The notes beneath the pieces are model-generated. The model saw only the letters and a list, made by a program, of their open reading frames with translations. It did no database searches and had not been told where the DNA came from. Of a DNA stretch of 64,000 bases, positions 8,262 to 16,336 are shown one piece after another (the stretch's first letter is position 1; every line of letters begins with the position of its first letter). A program made the position numbers and the translations under genes. The DNA is from Butyricicoccus_A sp963620595 (lineage in GTDB: Bacteria; Bacillota; Clostridia; Oscillospirales; Butyricicoccaceae): assembly GCA_963620595.1 (NCBI GenBank), contig CAVFAY010000001.1, positions 193,395-257,394 on the forward strand, written 5' to 3'.

Positions 8262-9299
8262 TTATTTTTTCCAATAAATTTCTCGCTGCTGCTTGTCCAA
8301 TCGACAGACAAACCGCTTTTTATACAATAGGAATTCTTCCATATCCATCAGGATATGATACAGCATTGCACGGCTCTCAAATTCCTCCCGCGTTTTTGGC
8401 AGTTCTTCTTCCTTCATGTCTGCAAATATCTCATGCAGACGGTTGAGCTGTTTTTCCGGACTGTTGATCTCCACGACATAATCCGCCACATACAGCAGAT
8501 ATTCCACAATAATTTGCGCTTGCTTAGGTCTGCTGCGCACGCGGCGCATCTCATTGTGCAAACTATCCAGCACCTGACATTGTGCGTGCCGCATTTCAAA
8601 ATAATCAATATAATACTCCGGATGAAAGTGAAAAGTATTGTCTTGATACTCGTGTGCGTCTTGGATATAGGTTTCCAATTGGCGTTCCAGCGTGCGAATA
8701 TGCCCCCACAGGTTATGTGACATCTGAAACTGAATCAAGTAAGCGGCAAGTTCCAGGATAATGTTCTGCAGCTGTTGCTCCACGGCACGCATATTGGCAA
8801 CCAACTCTTTTTTGCGCTGTCCATTGTCATGATACAGATTGAGCACCAAAGCAATGACAATTCCAATGCAGACCAGCTTGAATTCGTTCCCAATTGTCTG
8901 CACAGAAAAATCCTGTCCGGTGAACAGATGTGCACCGATGACCGCATTGACAGATACGGTCGCTGTTAAGCCCAGCATAGCGGAAATACAGACCAACAGG
9001 AACATAAACACGCCATACGCCGCATAGGCGTTTCCAACATGCAGAAAAATGACCCATGCAATGAAAATAGCAAGCACAAACGTCAGCACACGAGACACAG
9101 ACAGTTTGACAGTCTGCCATTTTGTCGTCATCAGCGTCAGCATGGTAATCGTTCCCGCAGAAACGTCATGTGACAGTTCCAACTGTCGCGCCACAAAAAT
9201 CGCCAACGTACTGCCCAATGCAATTTTTGTGCTCAATAACAGGATTTTCTGGCCTTCCTTGCGGTGTTTTTTCCAAAATTGGTTTTCTATCCCTCTCAT
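8262..9299 (-). CDS. FUSC/aromatic acid exporter-like membrane protein
   Basis: A 345-residue protein. Its N-terminal half has about five membrane helices (residues 20-160), including TKIALGSTLAIFVARQL, typical of the FUSC/ArAE_1 (DUF939) group. Its C-terminal half is charged, helical and cytosolic. Relatives export aromatic acids or are uncharacterised. The gene stands alone between pyrB and groEL, with the start at 9299 after GGAG. The 188-base gap downstream towards pyrB holds a plausible pyrB promoter (TACAAT near 8104-8109) and no gene. Confidence 0.75.
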   Translation of the reverse strand: MRGIENQFWKKHRKEGQKILLLSTKIALGSTLAIFVARQLELSHDVSAGTITMLTLMTTKWQTVKLSVSRVLTFVLAIFIAWVIFLHVGNAYAAYGVFMFLLVCISAMLGLTATVSVNAVIGAHLFTGQDFSVQTIGNEFKLVCIGIVIALVLNLYHDNGQRKKELVANMRAVEQQLQNIILELAAYLIQFQMSHNLWGHIRTLERQLETYIQDAHEYQDNTFHFHPEYYIDYFEMRHAQCQVLDSLHNEMRRVRSRPKQAQIIVEYLLYVADYVVEINSPEKQLNRLHEIFADMKEEELPKTREEFESRAMLYHILMDMEEFLLYKKRFVCRLDKQQREIYWKK

Positions 9300-9375
9300 C
9301 TCATAGCTCCATTCTTAAAAAAGAAATAAATTGGTTCTATTCTACCACATTTTTAACACAATAGAAACAGAAAAA

Positions 9376-9416
9376 GCAAAAAATCAGGCATCAACCTGAA
9401 GGTCAATGCCTGATTT
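9376..9416 (-). terminator. Intrinsic terminator of groESL
   Basis: A 10-bp stem (9381-9390 with 9407-9416, core AATCAGGCA/TGCCTGATT), with a T-rich run on the minus strand directly downstream of groEL. Confidence 0.85.
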
Positions 9417-9453
9417 ATAGGAAAGTCAGAAATGTTTGATTAAACGACGAAGA

Positions 9454-11082
9454 TTAGTACATGCCGCCCATGTCCGGAGTTGCCGGAGCTGCTGCCGAAG
9501 CCGGCTCCTTGATGTCGGTTACAATGGACTCAGTGGTCAGCACGGTAGAAGCAACCGATGCAGCATTCTGCAGAGCAGAACGGTTTACCTTGGTCGGATC
9601 TACGATACCGGATGCGATCATCTCACAATAGGTCTCAGAATAAGCATCGAAGCCATAGCCAACCTTGCCAGACTCACGAATCTTCTCCAGAACAACTGCG
9701 CCGTCAATACCAGCGTTTGCAGCGATCTGACGGATCGGCTCCTGCAAAGCCTTAACAACGATGTTGACACCGGTTTTCTCATCGCCTGCTGCGTCAGCAG
9801 CAACAGCCTCGACAGCCGGAACAGCGTTTACATATGCAACGCCGCCGCCTGCTACGATGCCTTCCTCAACAGCGGCACGAGTAGCATTCAGAGCGTCCTC
9901 TACGCGCAGCTTCTTTTCCTTCATTTCGGTCTCAGTAGCAGCACCAACCTTGATAACTGCAACGCCGCCAGCCAGCTTAGCCAGACGCTCCTGCAGCTTC
10001 TCGCGGTCGAAGTCGGAAGTGGTTGTCTCGATTGCGTGACGGATGTTCTCAACGCGAGCCTTAATAGCTTCTGCATCGCCCTGACCGTCAACAATAACAG
10101 TGCCTTCCTTGTTGACCTTTACCTGACGAGCACGACCCAGCATAGCCATCGTAGTGTCCTTCAGTTCCAGTCCAATCTCCTCAGAGATCACTTCGCCGCC
10201 AGTCAGAACAGCGATGTCCTTGAGCATTTCCTTGCGGCGATCGCCGAAGCCCGGAGCCTTAACAGCAACGCAGGTAAAGGTACCACGCAGCTTGTTGAGC
10301 AGCAGGGTAGACAATGCTTCGCCTTCCAGATCCTCTGCGATGATGAGCAACTTCTTGCCAGTCTTAACAATCTGTTCCAGCAGCGGCAGGAGATCCTGAA
10401 TGTTGGAAACCTTCTTATCGGTAATCAAGATAACCGCATCATCCAGAACAGCTTCCATCTTTTCGGTATCCGTTACCATGTACGGCGTGATGTAACCGCG
10501 GTCAAACTGCATACCTTCTACAATTTCAGAATAAGTCTCAGCGGTCTTGGATTCTTCAACGGTAATAACGCCGTCAGCGGAAACCTTCTCCATAGCCTCA
10601 GCAATCAGTTCGCCGATGGTCTCATCGCCAGAAGAGATAGCAGCAACACGAGCGATGTCAGCAGAACCCTTGATGTTCTCAGAGTTCTCCTTGATGGCAT
10701 TGATTGCGGTCTCTACGCCCTTTGCAATGCCCTTGCGCATAATCATCGGATTTGCGCCAGCAGCAACGTTCTTCATGCCTTCGCGGATGATAGCCTGAGC
10801 CAGAACGGTAGCGGTAGTGGTGCCGTCGCCTGCCAGATCGTTGGTCTTGGTAGCAACTTCCTTTACCAGCTGTGCGCCCATGTTCTCAAACGGATCGTCC
10901 AACTCGATGTCCTTTGCGATGGTTACGCCGTCGTTGGTGATGAGCGGAGCACCGAACTTCTTGTCCAGAACAACATTGCGACCCTTCGGTCCCAGAGTTA
11001 CCTTTACCGTATCAGCCAGCTGGTCTACGCCGCGGCCCAGTGCACGGCGAGCTTCCTCGCCGAAAAGAATCTGCTTTGCCAT
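9454..11082 (-). CDS. groEL: Chaperonin GroEL (Hsp60)
   Basis: The ATP-dependent folding chaperonin subunit; it forms two stacked heptamers and works with GroES. The 542-residue length is normal. Visible hallmarks are the N-terminal VTLGPKGRNVVLDKK, the ATPase motif GDGTTTATVLA, and the apical and equatorial segments with VEEGIVAGGG. The C-terminus ends in PDMGGMY rather than a long GGM repeat. It is 36 bases downstream of groES in one operon under CIRCE control. A long ORF on the opposite strand is an artefact of codon bias. Confidence 0.99.
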   Translation of the reverse strand: MAKQILFGEEARRALGRGVDQLADTVKVTLGPKGRNVVLDKKFGAPLITNDGVTIAKDIELDDPFENMGAQLVKEVATKTNDLAGDGTTTATVLAQAIIREGMKNVAAGANPMIMRKGIAKGVETAINAIKENSENIKGSADIARVAAISSGDETIGELIAEAMEKVSADGVITVEESKTAETYSEIVEGMQFDRGYITPYMVTDTEKMEAVLDDAVILITDKKVSNIQDLLPLLEQIVKTGKKLLIIAEDLEGEALSTLLLNKLRGTFTCVAVKAPGFGDRRKEMLKDIAVLTGGEVISEEIGLELKDTTMAMLGRARQVKVNKEGTVIVDGQGDAEAIKARVENIRHAIETTTSDFDREKLQERLAKLAGGVAVIKVGAATETEMKEKKLRVEDALNATRAAVEEGIVAGGGVAYVNAVPAVEAVAADAAGDEKTGVNIVVKALQEPIRQIAANAGIDGAVVLEKIRESGKVGYGFDAYSETYCEMIASGIVDPTKVNRSALQNAASVASTVLTTESIVTDIKEPASAAAPATPDMGGMY

Positions 11083-11118
11083 AATATATAGCCTCCTAAT
11101 TATTGAGTCAATTTACAA

Positions 11119-11403
11119 TTAGTCTACAACAGCCAGAATATCGTTCTGACGAACAATAATCAGTTCCTCGCCGTCAATCTTTACTTCTGTGCCGGAATAC
11201 TTGCTGGTGATAACCTTATCGCCAACTTTGACCTGCATAACAACTTCCTTGCCGTCTACAACGCCACCAGGGCCTACAGCCAAAACTTCTGCGATCTGCG
11301 GCTTCTCCTTAGCAGAACCCGCCAGAATGATTCCGCCTGCGGTGGTCTCTTCTGCTTCGACCATCTTGATGACCACGCGGTCAGATAAAGGCTTGAGCTT
11401 CAT
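11119..11403 (-). CDS. groES: Co-chaperonin GroES (Hsp10)
   Basis: A 94-residue co-chaperonin that caps GroEL. It begins MKLKPLSDRVVIK, has the mobile-loop region EETTAGGIILAGSAKEKP and the ending GEELIIVRQNDILAVV. AGGAGG precedes the ATG at 11403. It is the first gene of the groESL operon, downstream of a CIRCE operator and a sigma-A-like promoter. Confidence 0.99.
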   Translation of the reverse strand: MKLKPLSDRVVIKMVEAEETTAGGIILAGSAKEKPQIAEVLAVGPGGVVDGKEVVMQVKVGDKVITSKYSGTEVKIDGEELIIVRQNDILAVVD

Positions 11404-11443
11404 AATAAAATCCTCCTAAGATGATAAAATACAAATTCAGAGT

Positions 11444-11470
11444 TTAGCACTCAACGCCTTCGAGTGCCAA
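11444..11470 (-). promoter_or_regulatory. CIRCE operator (HrcA site) of groESL
   Basis: TTAGCACTC, a 9-base spacer, then GAGTGCCAA: one mismatch from the canonical CIRCE inverted repeat. It lies just downstream of the groES promoter, as expected for HrcA repression with heat-shock induction. hrcA itself is not in this window. Confidence 0.95.
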
Positions 11471-11477
11471 CAGCTAT

Positions 11478-11506
11478 ATATTAAATCATTTTTCCGAAAT
11501 ACGCAA
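11478..11506 (-). promoter_or_regulatory. Sigma-A-type promoter of groESL
   Basis: The -35 TTGCGT (11501-11506) and -10 TAATAT (11478-11483) are separated by 17 bases, immediately upstream of CIRCE. Confidence 0.8.
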
Positions 11507-11554
11507 GTATTTTTTTCCAAAATTTCAAAGTTTTTTGTAAATAAATTATGAATA

Positions 11555-12772
11555 TTATTTATCTCGTTTATTTTGGTAATTTTTGCGGTTTTTTGCAACA
11601 TTTTTACGTGCTTTGTTCATCAGCTGTGCCGAACGGAGCTTCTTGCGCTTCTCCGGCGGCTGATAGTACATAAACAGATTGCAGCGTAGCATACCGTTGT
11701 ACAATTTGCGTTTTTTATCCGCTTTTACCCCGTAAAACTCCTCAAATTTCTCATCAGAGCTTATAATATACTGCTTCATTGGCGATAAAGCTGCCGCTGT
11801 GCCAAAATTTCGCAGCAATTTCCGCGCCGCATTGACATCCATCATTCGTTCTCCATACGGCGGATTGGCAATCAATGTACCCTCACGGTTTTTCAATCGG
11901 CACACGCAAGCATCTTTTTCTTCAAAGTGAACCGTGTGATCTACACCCGCCTTTTTGGCGTTTTCTATCGACAGTTCTACACATGCCGGGTCAATATCGC
12001 AGCCATGAATATCATAGGTTCGGTCTCGATAGATGACATCTAATGCCCGCTCCCGTTCCTGTCTCCAGATTTCCGGTGCAACAAAGTCCCATTTCTCCGC
12101 ATCAAAGGAGCGCATAAGCCCCGGTGCGCGGTTCATGGCAATCATAGCCGCTTCAATCGGGATCGTGCCGGAGCCGCAGAACGGATCAAAAAACTCTCCT
12201 CTGCCGCGGAACCGAGAAATCTGTACCATTGCTGCCGCCAACGTCTCGCGCAGCGGTGCTTCATTGGCATTGGCACGATAGCCGCGCTTATGCAGGCCGG
12301 CACCGGAGGTGTCCAAATACAGCGTGGCTACATCGTGTACGATGGAAAACTGTACCTGACAGCGCGCGCCGGTCTCTTCAAACCATGTGATGCCATACGA
12401 TTCCGACAAGCTCTTGACAATTGCCTTTTTGACAATACTCTGGCAGTCCGGAATACTGTGCAGCTGAGAATCCAGCGCATAGCCCTTGACAGGAAATGCA
12501 CAGTCCTTCTCAATATAATCCAGCCACGGCAGCTCGTATACGCCTTCAAACAGCTCTTCAAACGTGTGAGCCGGAAATTCTCCTACTTTAATGAGCACGC
12601 GTTCTGCACAGCGCAGCCATAGATTCGCCCATGCTAGGGTATGCTCGTCTCCAGAAAAAAAGACGCGGCCATTTTCGACACGAACATCGGTCAAGCCGCC
12701 ATTGTGGCGCAGCTCATCACCGACAATTCCTTCCAGTCCGAACAGCGTCGGACAACAAAATTCATAGTTCAT
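11555..12772 (-). CDS. THUMP-domain class I RNA methyltransferase (RlmL/YpsC-like)
   Basis: A 405-residue SAM-dependent methyltransferase expected to methylate guanine N2 in 23S rRNA. The N-terminal ferredoxin-like/THUMP region is about residues 1-160. The methyltransferase domain has DPFCGSGTIPIEAA near residue 200 and the catalytic ANPPYGERM near residue 310. The very basic C-terminus (RKNVAKNRKNYQNKR) suits RNA binding. It is shorter than E. coli RlmKL because it lacks the RlmK half. The gene is monocistronic. The 150-base gap towards groES holds only that operon's promoter and operator. Confidence 0.88.
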   Translation of the reverse strand: MNYEFCCPTLFGLEGIVGDELRHNGGLTDVRVENGRVFFSGDEHTLAWANLWLRCAERVLIKVGEFPAHTFEELFEGVYELPWLDYIEKDCAFPVKGYALDSQLHSIPDCQSIVKKAIVKSLSESYGITWFEETGARCQVQFSIVHDVATLYLDTSGAGLHKRGYRANANEAPLRETLAAAMVQISRFRGRGEFFDPFCGSGTIPIEAAMIAMNRAPGLMRSFDAEKWDFVAPEIWRQERERALDVIYRDRTYDIHGCDIDPACVELSIENAKKAGVDHTVHFEEKDACVCRLKNREGTLIANPPYGERMMDVNAARKLLRNFGTAAALSPMKQYIISSDEKFEEFYGVKADKKRKLYNGMLRCNLFMYYQPPEKRKKLRSAQLMNKARKNVAKNRKNYQNKRDK

Positions 12773-12864
12773 AATCCATATCCTTATCCGAAATTGATTG
12801 ATTTTATTGTACTATATTTTCCCATACAGAACAAGATAACCACGCAGATTTAGCAGGTTTTTCG

Positions 12865-12892
12865 TTGCTTTTTTCCACGTTTGTGGTATACT
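12865..12892 (+). promoter_or_regulatory. Putative promoter of the DUF4364 gene
   Basis: TTGCTT (12865-12870), a 16-base spacer and TATACT (12887-12892), 34 bases before the start codon and pointing right. Confidence 0.55.
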
Positions 12893-12925
12893 TAACATGA
12901 TTATTGGAAGATTTGAGGTGTACCT

Positions 12926-13477
12926 ATGGTTCGTTTCGGCTTTATCCGCACAAAAGAGGAAATCAAATTTCTGATTCTAACCTGTATGGCTTATCTGCCA
13001 TTTCCGGTTTCTTTCGCTGCGATTGTTGATCTTTGTACTTGGTGCGACGATGGCTTTGATTATTTTGAGTTATCCGAAGCATTTTCTGAGCTGCAAAATA
13101 CGCATCACATAGAAAAATCGCTGGAAGGGGAATTGGAAGTGTTCTGCATCACAGAAAAAGGACACCAGACTGCACAGGCATTTCGCAATCGCCTGCCATC
13201 TACCGTTCGGGAAGCAGCTGAGCTGTCCGCCCTGCGCGTTGTGCGCAAAATCCGCCAAGATGCGCAGATTTCTACCTCGACGGAACAGTGCGGAGAAAAG
13301 GACTATGTTGTACATCTGACGATGCAGGATGTTTTCTCCGTCCAAATGCACGTGGTCAGTCCGGCACAGGCTTCGTATTTGGAATCGCATTTTCAAAAGC
13401 ATGCAGAAGACATGTATCAGCAGCTGCTGTCCGCTATGACAAGCGAATATGAGCTTCCGGCACAAAAAGACGAATGA
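12926..13477 (+). CDS. DUF4364 family protein
   Basis: A 183-residue protein matching the DUF4364 layout: an N-terminal winged-helix-like segment (KEEIKFLILTCMAYLPFPVSF), then DDGFDYFELSEAFSEL, and ITEKG in mid-protein, as in small DNA-binding wHTH proteins. The C-terminal half is mixed alpha/beta without recognisable catalytic residues. The family is common in Clostridia and has no established function. The start at 12926 follows a GAGGTG ribosome site, and a hairpin terminator lies at the stop codon. Confidence 0.8.
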   Translation: MVRFGFIRTKEEIKFLILTCMAYLPFPVSFAAIVDLCTWCDDGFDYFELSEAFSELQNTHHIEKSLEGELEVFCITEKGHQTAQAFRNRLPSTVREAAELSALRVVRKIRQDAQISTSTEQCGEKDYVVHLTMQDVFSVQMHVVSPAQASYLESHFQKHAEDMYQQLLSAMTSEYELPAQKDE

Positions 13478-13495
13478 CCTTCGTCTTTTTTCATG
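13464..13495 (+). terminator. Intrinsic terminator of the DUF4364 gene
   Basis: The stem AAAAAGACGA/TCGTCTTTTT (13464-13473/13481-13490) overlaps the end of the coding region and runs into T residues. Confidence 0.8.
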
Positions 13496-13528
13496 CAATC
13501 AAATTACTACAGAATGGAACGATACACT

Positions 13529-14389
13529 ATGACAAACAACAAAACCAAAGGCATTTGCTTTATTATCCTATCTGCGTTTTTCTTCGCGCTCATGAATTTA
13601 TTTGTCCGGCTGTCCGGTGATCTGCCGCCGATGCAAAAGAGCTTTTTCCGCAATCTCGTTGCATTGGTATTTGCAGTCATTGTCCTGCTTCGCACAGAGG
13701 AAAAATTCCGGTTCAATCATAAAAATCTCCCGCAGCTCATCGCGCGGGCTACTTTCGGCACGTTGGGCATCCTGTGCAATTATTACGCCATTGACCATTT
13801 GGTGCTCTCAGATGCTTCGATGCTTAACAAGCTGTCGCCGTTCTTTGCAATTATCATTTCGTATTTTTATCTAAAAGAAAAAGTAACACCGGTGCAGATT
13901 TCCGCTGTCATTATCGCGTTTCTCGGTGCGCTGTGTATCATTAAGCCGGGCTTTTCATCGATGAACTCTCTTCCGGCATTCATTGGCGCCTTAGGCGGCT
14001 TGGGCGCAGGCACAGCCTACACCATGGTACGCAAGCTGAGCTTAAATGGCGAGCGCGGACCATTTATCGTATTCTTTTTTTCCGCCTTCTCCTGTTTGTT
14101 CTGCCTGCCGTATCTGCTGTTTGCCTATCATCCGATGACATGGCAGCAATTGGGCTTTTTGCTTCTCGCAGGTCTCTCTGCTGCCGGAGGCCAGTTTTCC
14201 ATCACTGCTGCGTACTCCAACGCTCCGGCTCGAGAAATTTCTGTCTTTGATTACTCTCAGATTGTCTTTGCCGCATTATTTGGTTTTCTGTTCTTGCAGC
14301 AAATTCCAGATTTTCTCAGCGTCATCGGCTATATTATTATCTGCGGTACATCGGTATTTATGTTCTTTTATAATCAGAGAAAAAAATAA
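13529..14389 (+). CDS. DMT-family (EamA) transporter
   Basis: About ten membrane helices in two EamA repeats make this a drug/metabolite-type transporter; the substrate is not predictable. I chose the ATG at 13529 (MTNNKTKG, 286 residues), which places helix 1 (ICFIILSAFFFALMNLFVRL) right after a short charged N-terminus. The in-frame ATG at 13493 would start inside the T-run of the preceding terminator and has no ribosome site. GGAA is the only weak site before 13529. No promoter is obvious, so some readthrough from DUF4364 is possible. Confidence 0.82.
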   Translation: MTNNKTKGICFIILSAFFFALMNLFVRLSGDLPPMQKSFFRNLVALVFAVIVLLRTEEKFRFNHKNLPQLIARATFGTLGILCNYYAIDHLVLSDASMLNKLSPFFAIIISYFYLKEKVTPVQISAVIIAFLGALCIIKPGFSSMNSLPAFIGALGGLGAGTAYTMVRKLSLNGERGPFIVFFFSAFSCLFCLPYLLFAYHPMTWQQLGFLLLAGLSAAGGQFSITAAYSNAPAREISVFDYSQIVFAALFGFLFLQQIPDFLSVIGYIIICGTSVFMFFYNQRKK

Positions 14390-14490
14390 TTTTCTTTTGG
14401 AGATGTAGATTTCTTTCATTTTCACCGGCAGAAATTTTCCGCATGGTTCTTCTTTCAAAAAAACCGTGAGACTTCTTAACCCTAAAATCT

Positions 14491-14544
14491 AAAAAACGCA
14501 GTATGTTCTCTTCGCTTTCGCATCTGGAACATACTGCGTTTTTT
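14491..14544. terminator. Strong bidirectional terminator
   Basis: An 18-bp perfect stem (14491-14508 with 14527-14544) has A-rich and T-rich flanks between convergent genes. The 100 bases before it, after the DMT stop, contain nothing I recognise. Confidence 0.9.
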
Positions 14545-14608
14545 GTTTATTCTTTCATCTGAACGGCATTGCCCTGAAGAGAGTCTTTTTTATCCGTACA
14601 CAAATCTT

Positions 14609-16336
14609 TCACACATTCCAACCGTTTGTTTCTTTCTGAAGGTCTGCCATGTGGGTAAAAATACCGTTTTGTATATAAAGCGTCTGTGGCGTGCCCTGCT
14701 CTGCGACAATGCCATCCTTGAGTACGACAACCTTGTCTGCGTTAGCAACCGTGCGCATTCGGTGCGCGATAATCAAGACGGTTTTGTCAGCAATTAATTT
14801 GGACAATGCTTCCTGTACGGCTGTTTCGTTTTCTGCATCCAGTGAAGCGGTTGCCTCGTCAAGCAGAATAATCGGTGCATCCTTGAGGAAAGCACGCGCG
14901 ATAGAAATGCGCTGGCGTTCGCCGCCGGACAGTTCCGAGCCATTCTCACCGATTCGCGTCTGATAGCCGTTAGGCAACTGCTGCACAAAGTCATCAACGT
15001 TAGCGAGCTTTGCCGCTGCAAGCACGTCTGCATCTGTGGCATCCTTTTTGCCGACGCGAATGTTTTCCATAATATTCTGGTCAAACAGCGTGACATCCTG
15101 AAAAACAATGGAATATAACTTGAGCAGCGCTTCAGGATCGGTCTTTGATACATCCATACCGCCGACTGTAATCTTGCCGCGATTGGCGTCCCAGAAACGA
15201 GCCGCCAGACGCGAAACTGTCGTCTTGCCGCCGCCGGACGGACCAACCAGTGCTGTTACCTGTCCCTGTTTGGCGGTAAAGGATACATCGCGCAGGACGG
15301 TTTCTCCGCTGTCATACGCAAAACCTACATGGTCAAAGACAATATCATATCCCTTGTTGGTCAGCGTCTCACTGCCTGTCTGCTCCGGATAGTCAGAGAT
15401 CTCATTCATGCGCTGTACGTTAATCTCCAACGCATTGAGAGCTGCCAGATTGATGAGACTGCCGTTCATCGGTTCATAAAGCCTAGATACCACGAGTAGA
15501 AATGCAAAGAATACAATCAAATCAATCTTGCCTTGCACGAGCAGGGAGCCACCTACCAATGCTACCGTCGCAATACCGAATTTGAGCAGCATTTGTGCAC
15601 TTGTGACCAGCATACCTGTGATAAGTTCAGCCCGTGTCGAAGAAGATTCTACCGACTCAATTTTCCGATACAAACCACGCAAATAGGTTTGTTCTGCATT
15701 TGCGCTCTTCAAGTCTTTGGATACCTCTAAGCACTCCTGCATACCGTCTGCCGCCGCAAGACGTGTCTGTGTTGCATCAACCGAAAGTCGATGGCGAATT
15801 CTCTTGGACAGTGCAACGATAATCAGTGAGATCGGCAGTGGCCACAATGCGGCAAGTGCCATTCGCCACTCGAAGAACAGCAGACCAATGGCAATAAGAA
15901 TTGTCGACACAATTGCACCGTAGAATTGCGCAAATTGATGCGACAAGGCATGTTCCAATGTTGCGACATCTCCCAAGATGACCGTTGTCAAATCGGCAGA
16001 ATCTTTTTTTCCAAAGAAGCTGAGCGGCAGACGGCGCAGCTTTTCTGCCAGCGCAAGCCGTTTCGCTCCGGATTCCTGATACATGGCAAAAAATGTCGCA
16101 TTATACTGCCAGAGTACCGTAAGCCCAATCAAAACTAATGCGACAATCGAGCCGATGATCAGCAACGTGAGATGCGCTTTGGGTTGTCCCGCCAGCAAAT
16201 CACTGACCAGTATATATAACAAACCAACCGGCAGCATCAGCGCAAGATTGACGCACACCGTTGCAGCAACAGAGAGAGTCAAATCTTTTGCACCTTTTTC
16301 CGATACGGCATATTGCTTCATCAACTTATGAATCAT
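14609..16336 (-). CDS. ABC transporter permease/ATPase, siderophore-type half-transporter 2
   Basis: A 575-residue half-transporter: an exporter-fold membrane domain with about six helices (residues 20-300), then an ATPase domain with Walker A GPSGGGKTTV, signature LSGGERQRISIARA and Walker B ILLDEATASLD. It is translationally coupled to the upstream ABC gene (ATGA overlap at 16333-16336), forming a heterodimer. The pair plus an AraC regulator resembles YbtPQ/IrtAB-like systems, which have an exporter fold but import siderophores. The substrate is inferred from that resemblance only. Confidence 0.85.
   Translation of the reverse strand: MIHKLMKQYAVSEKGAKDLTLSVAATVCVNLALMLPVGLLYILVSDLLAGQPKAHLTLLIIGSIVALVLIGLTVLWQYNATFFAMYQESGAKRLALAEKLRRLPLSFFGKKDSADLTTVILGDVATLEHALSHQFAQFYGAIVSTILIAIGLLFFEWRMALAALWPLPISLIIVALSKRIRHRLSVDATQTRLAAADGMQECLEVSKDLKSANAEQTYLRGLYRKIESVESSSTRAELITGMLVTSAQMLLKFGIATVALVGGSLLVQGKIDLIVFFAFLLVVSRLYEPMNGSLINLAALNALEINVQRMNEISDYPEQTGSETLTNKGYDIVFDHVGFAYDSGETVLRDVSFTAKQGQVTALVGPSGGGKTTVSRLAARFWDANRGKITVGGMDVSKTDPEALLKLYSIVFQDVTLFDQNIMENIRVGKKDATDADVLAAAKLANVDDFVQQLPNGYQTRIGENGSELSGGERQRISIARAFLKDAPIILLDEATASLDAENETAVQEALSKLIADKTVLIIAHRMRTVANADKVVVLKDGIVAEQGTPQTLYIQNGIFTHMADLQKETNGWNV

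Noticed and set aside
9436..11091. A 551-codon open frame opposite groEL.
   Set aside because: It mirrors groEL exactly in the complementary frame, has no ribosome site of its own and gives a repetitive Asn/Leu/Cys-rich product; it is a codon-bias artefact.
14398..14490. A possible small gene after the DMT transporter.
   Set aside because: Only short stop-rich frames, no ribosome site; it is probably the 3' untranslated region ahead of the terminator.
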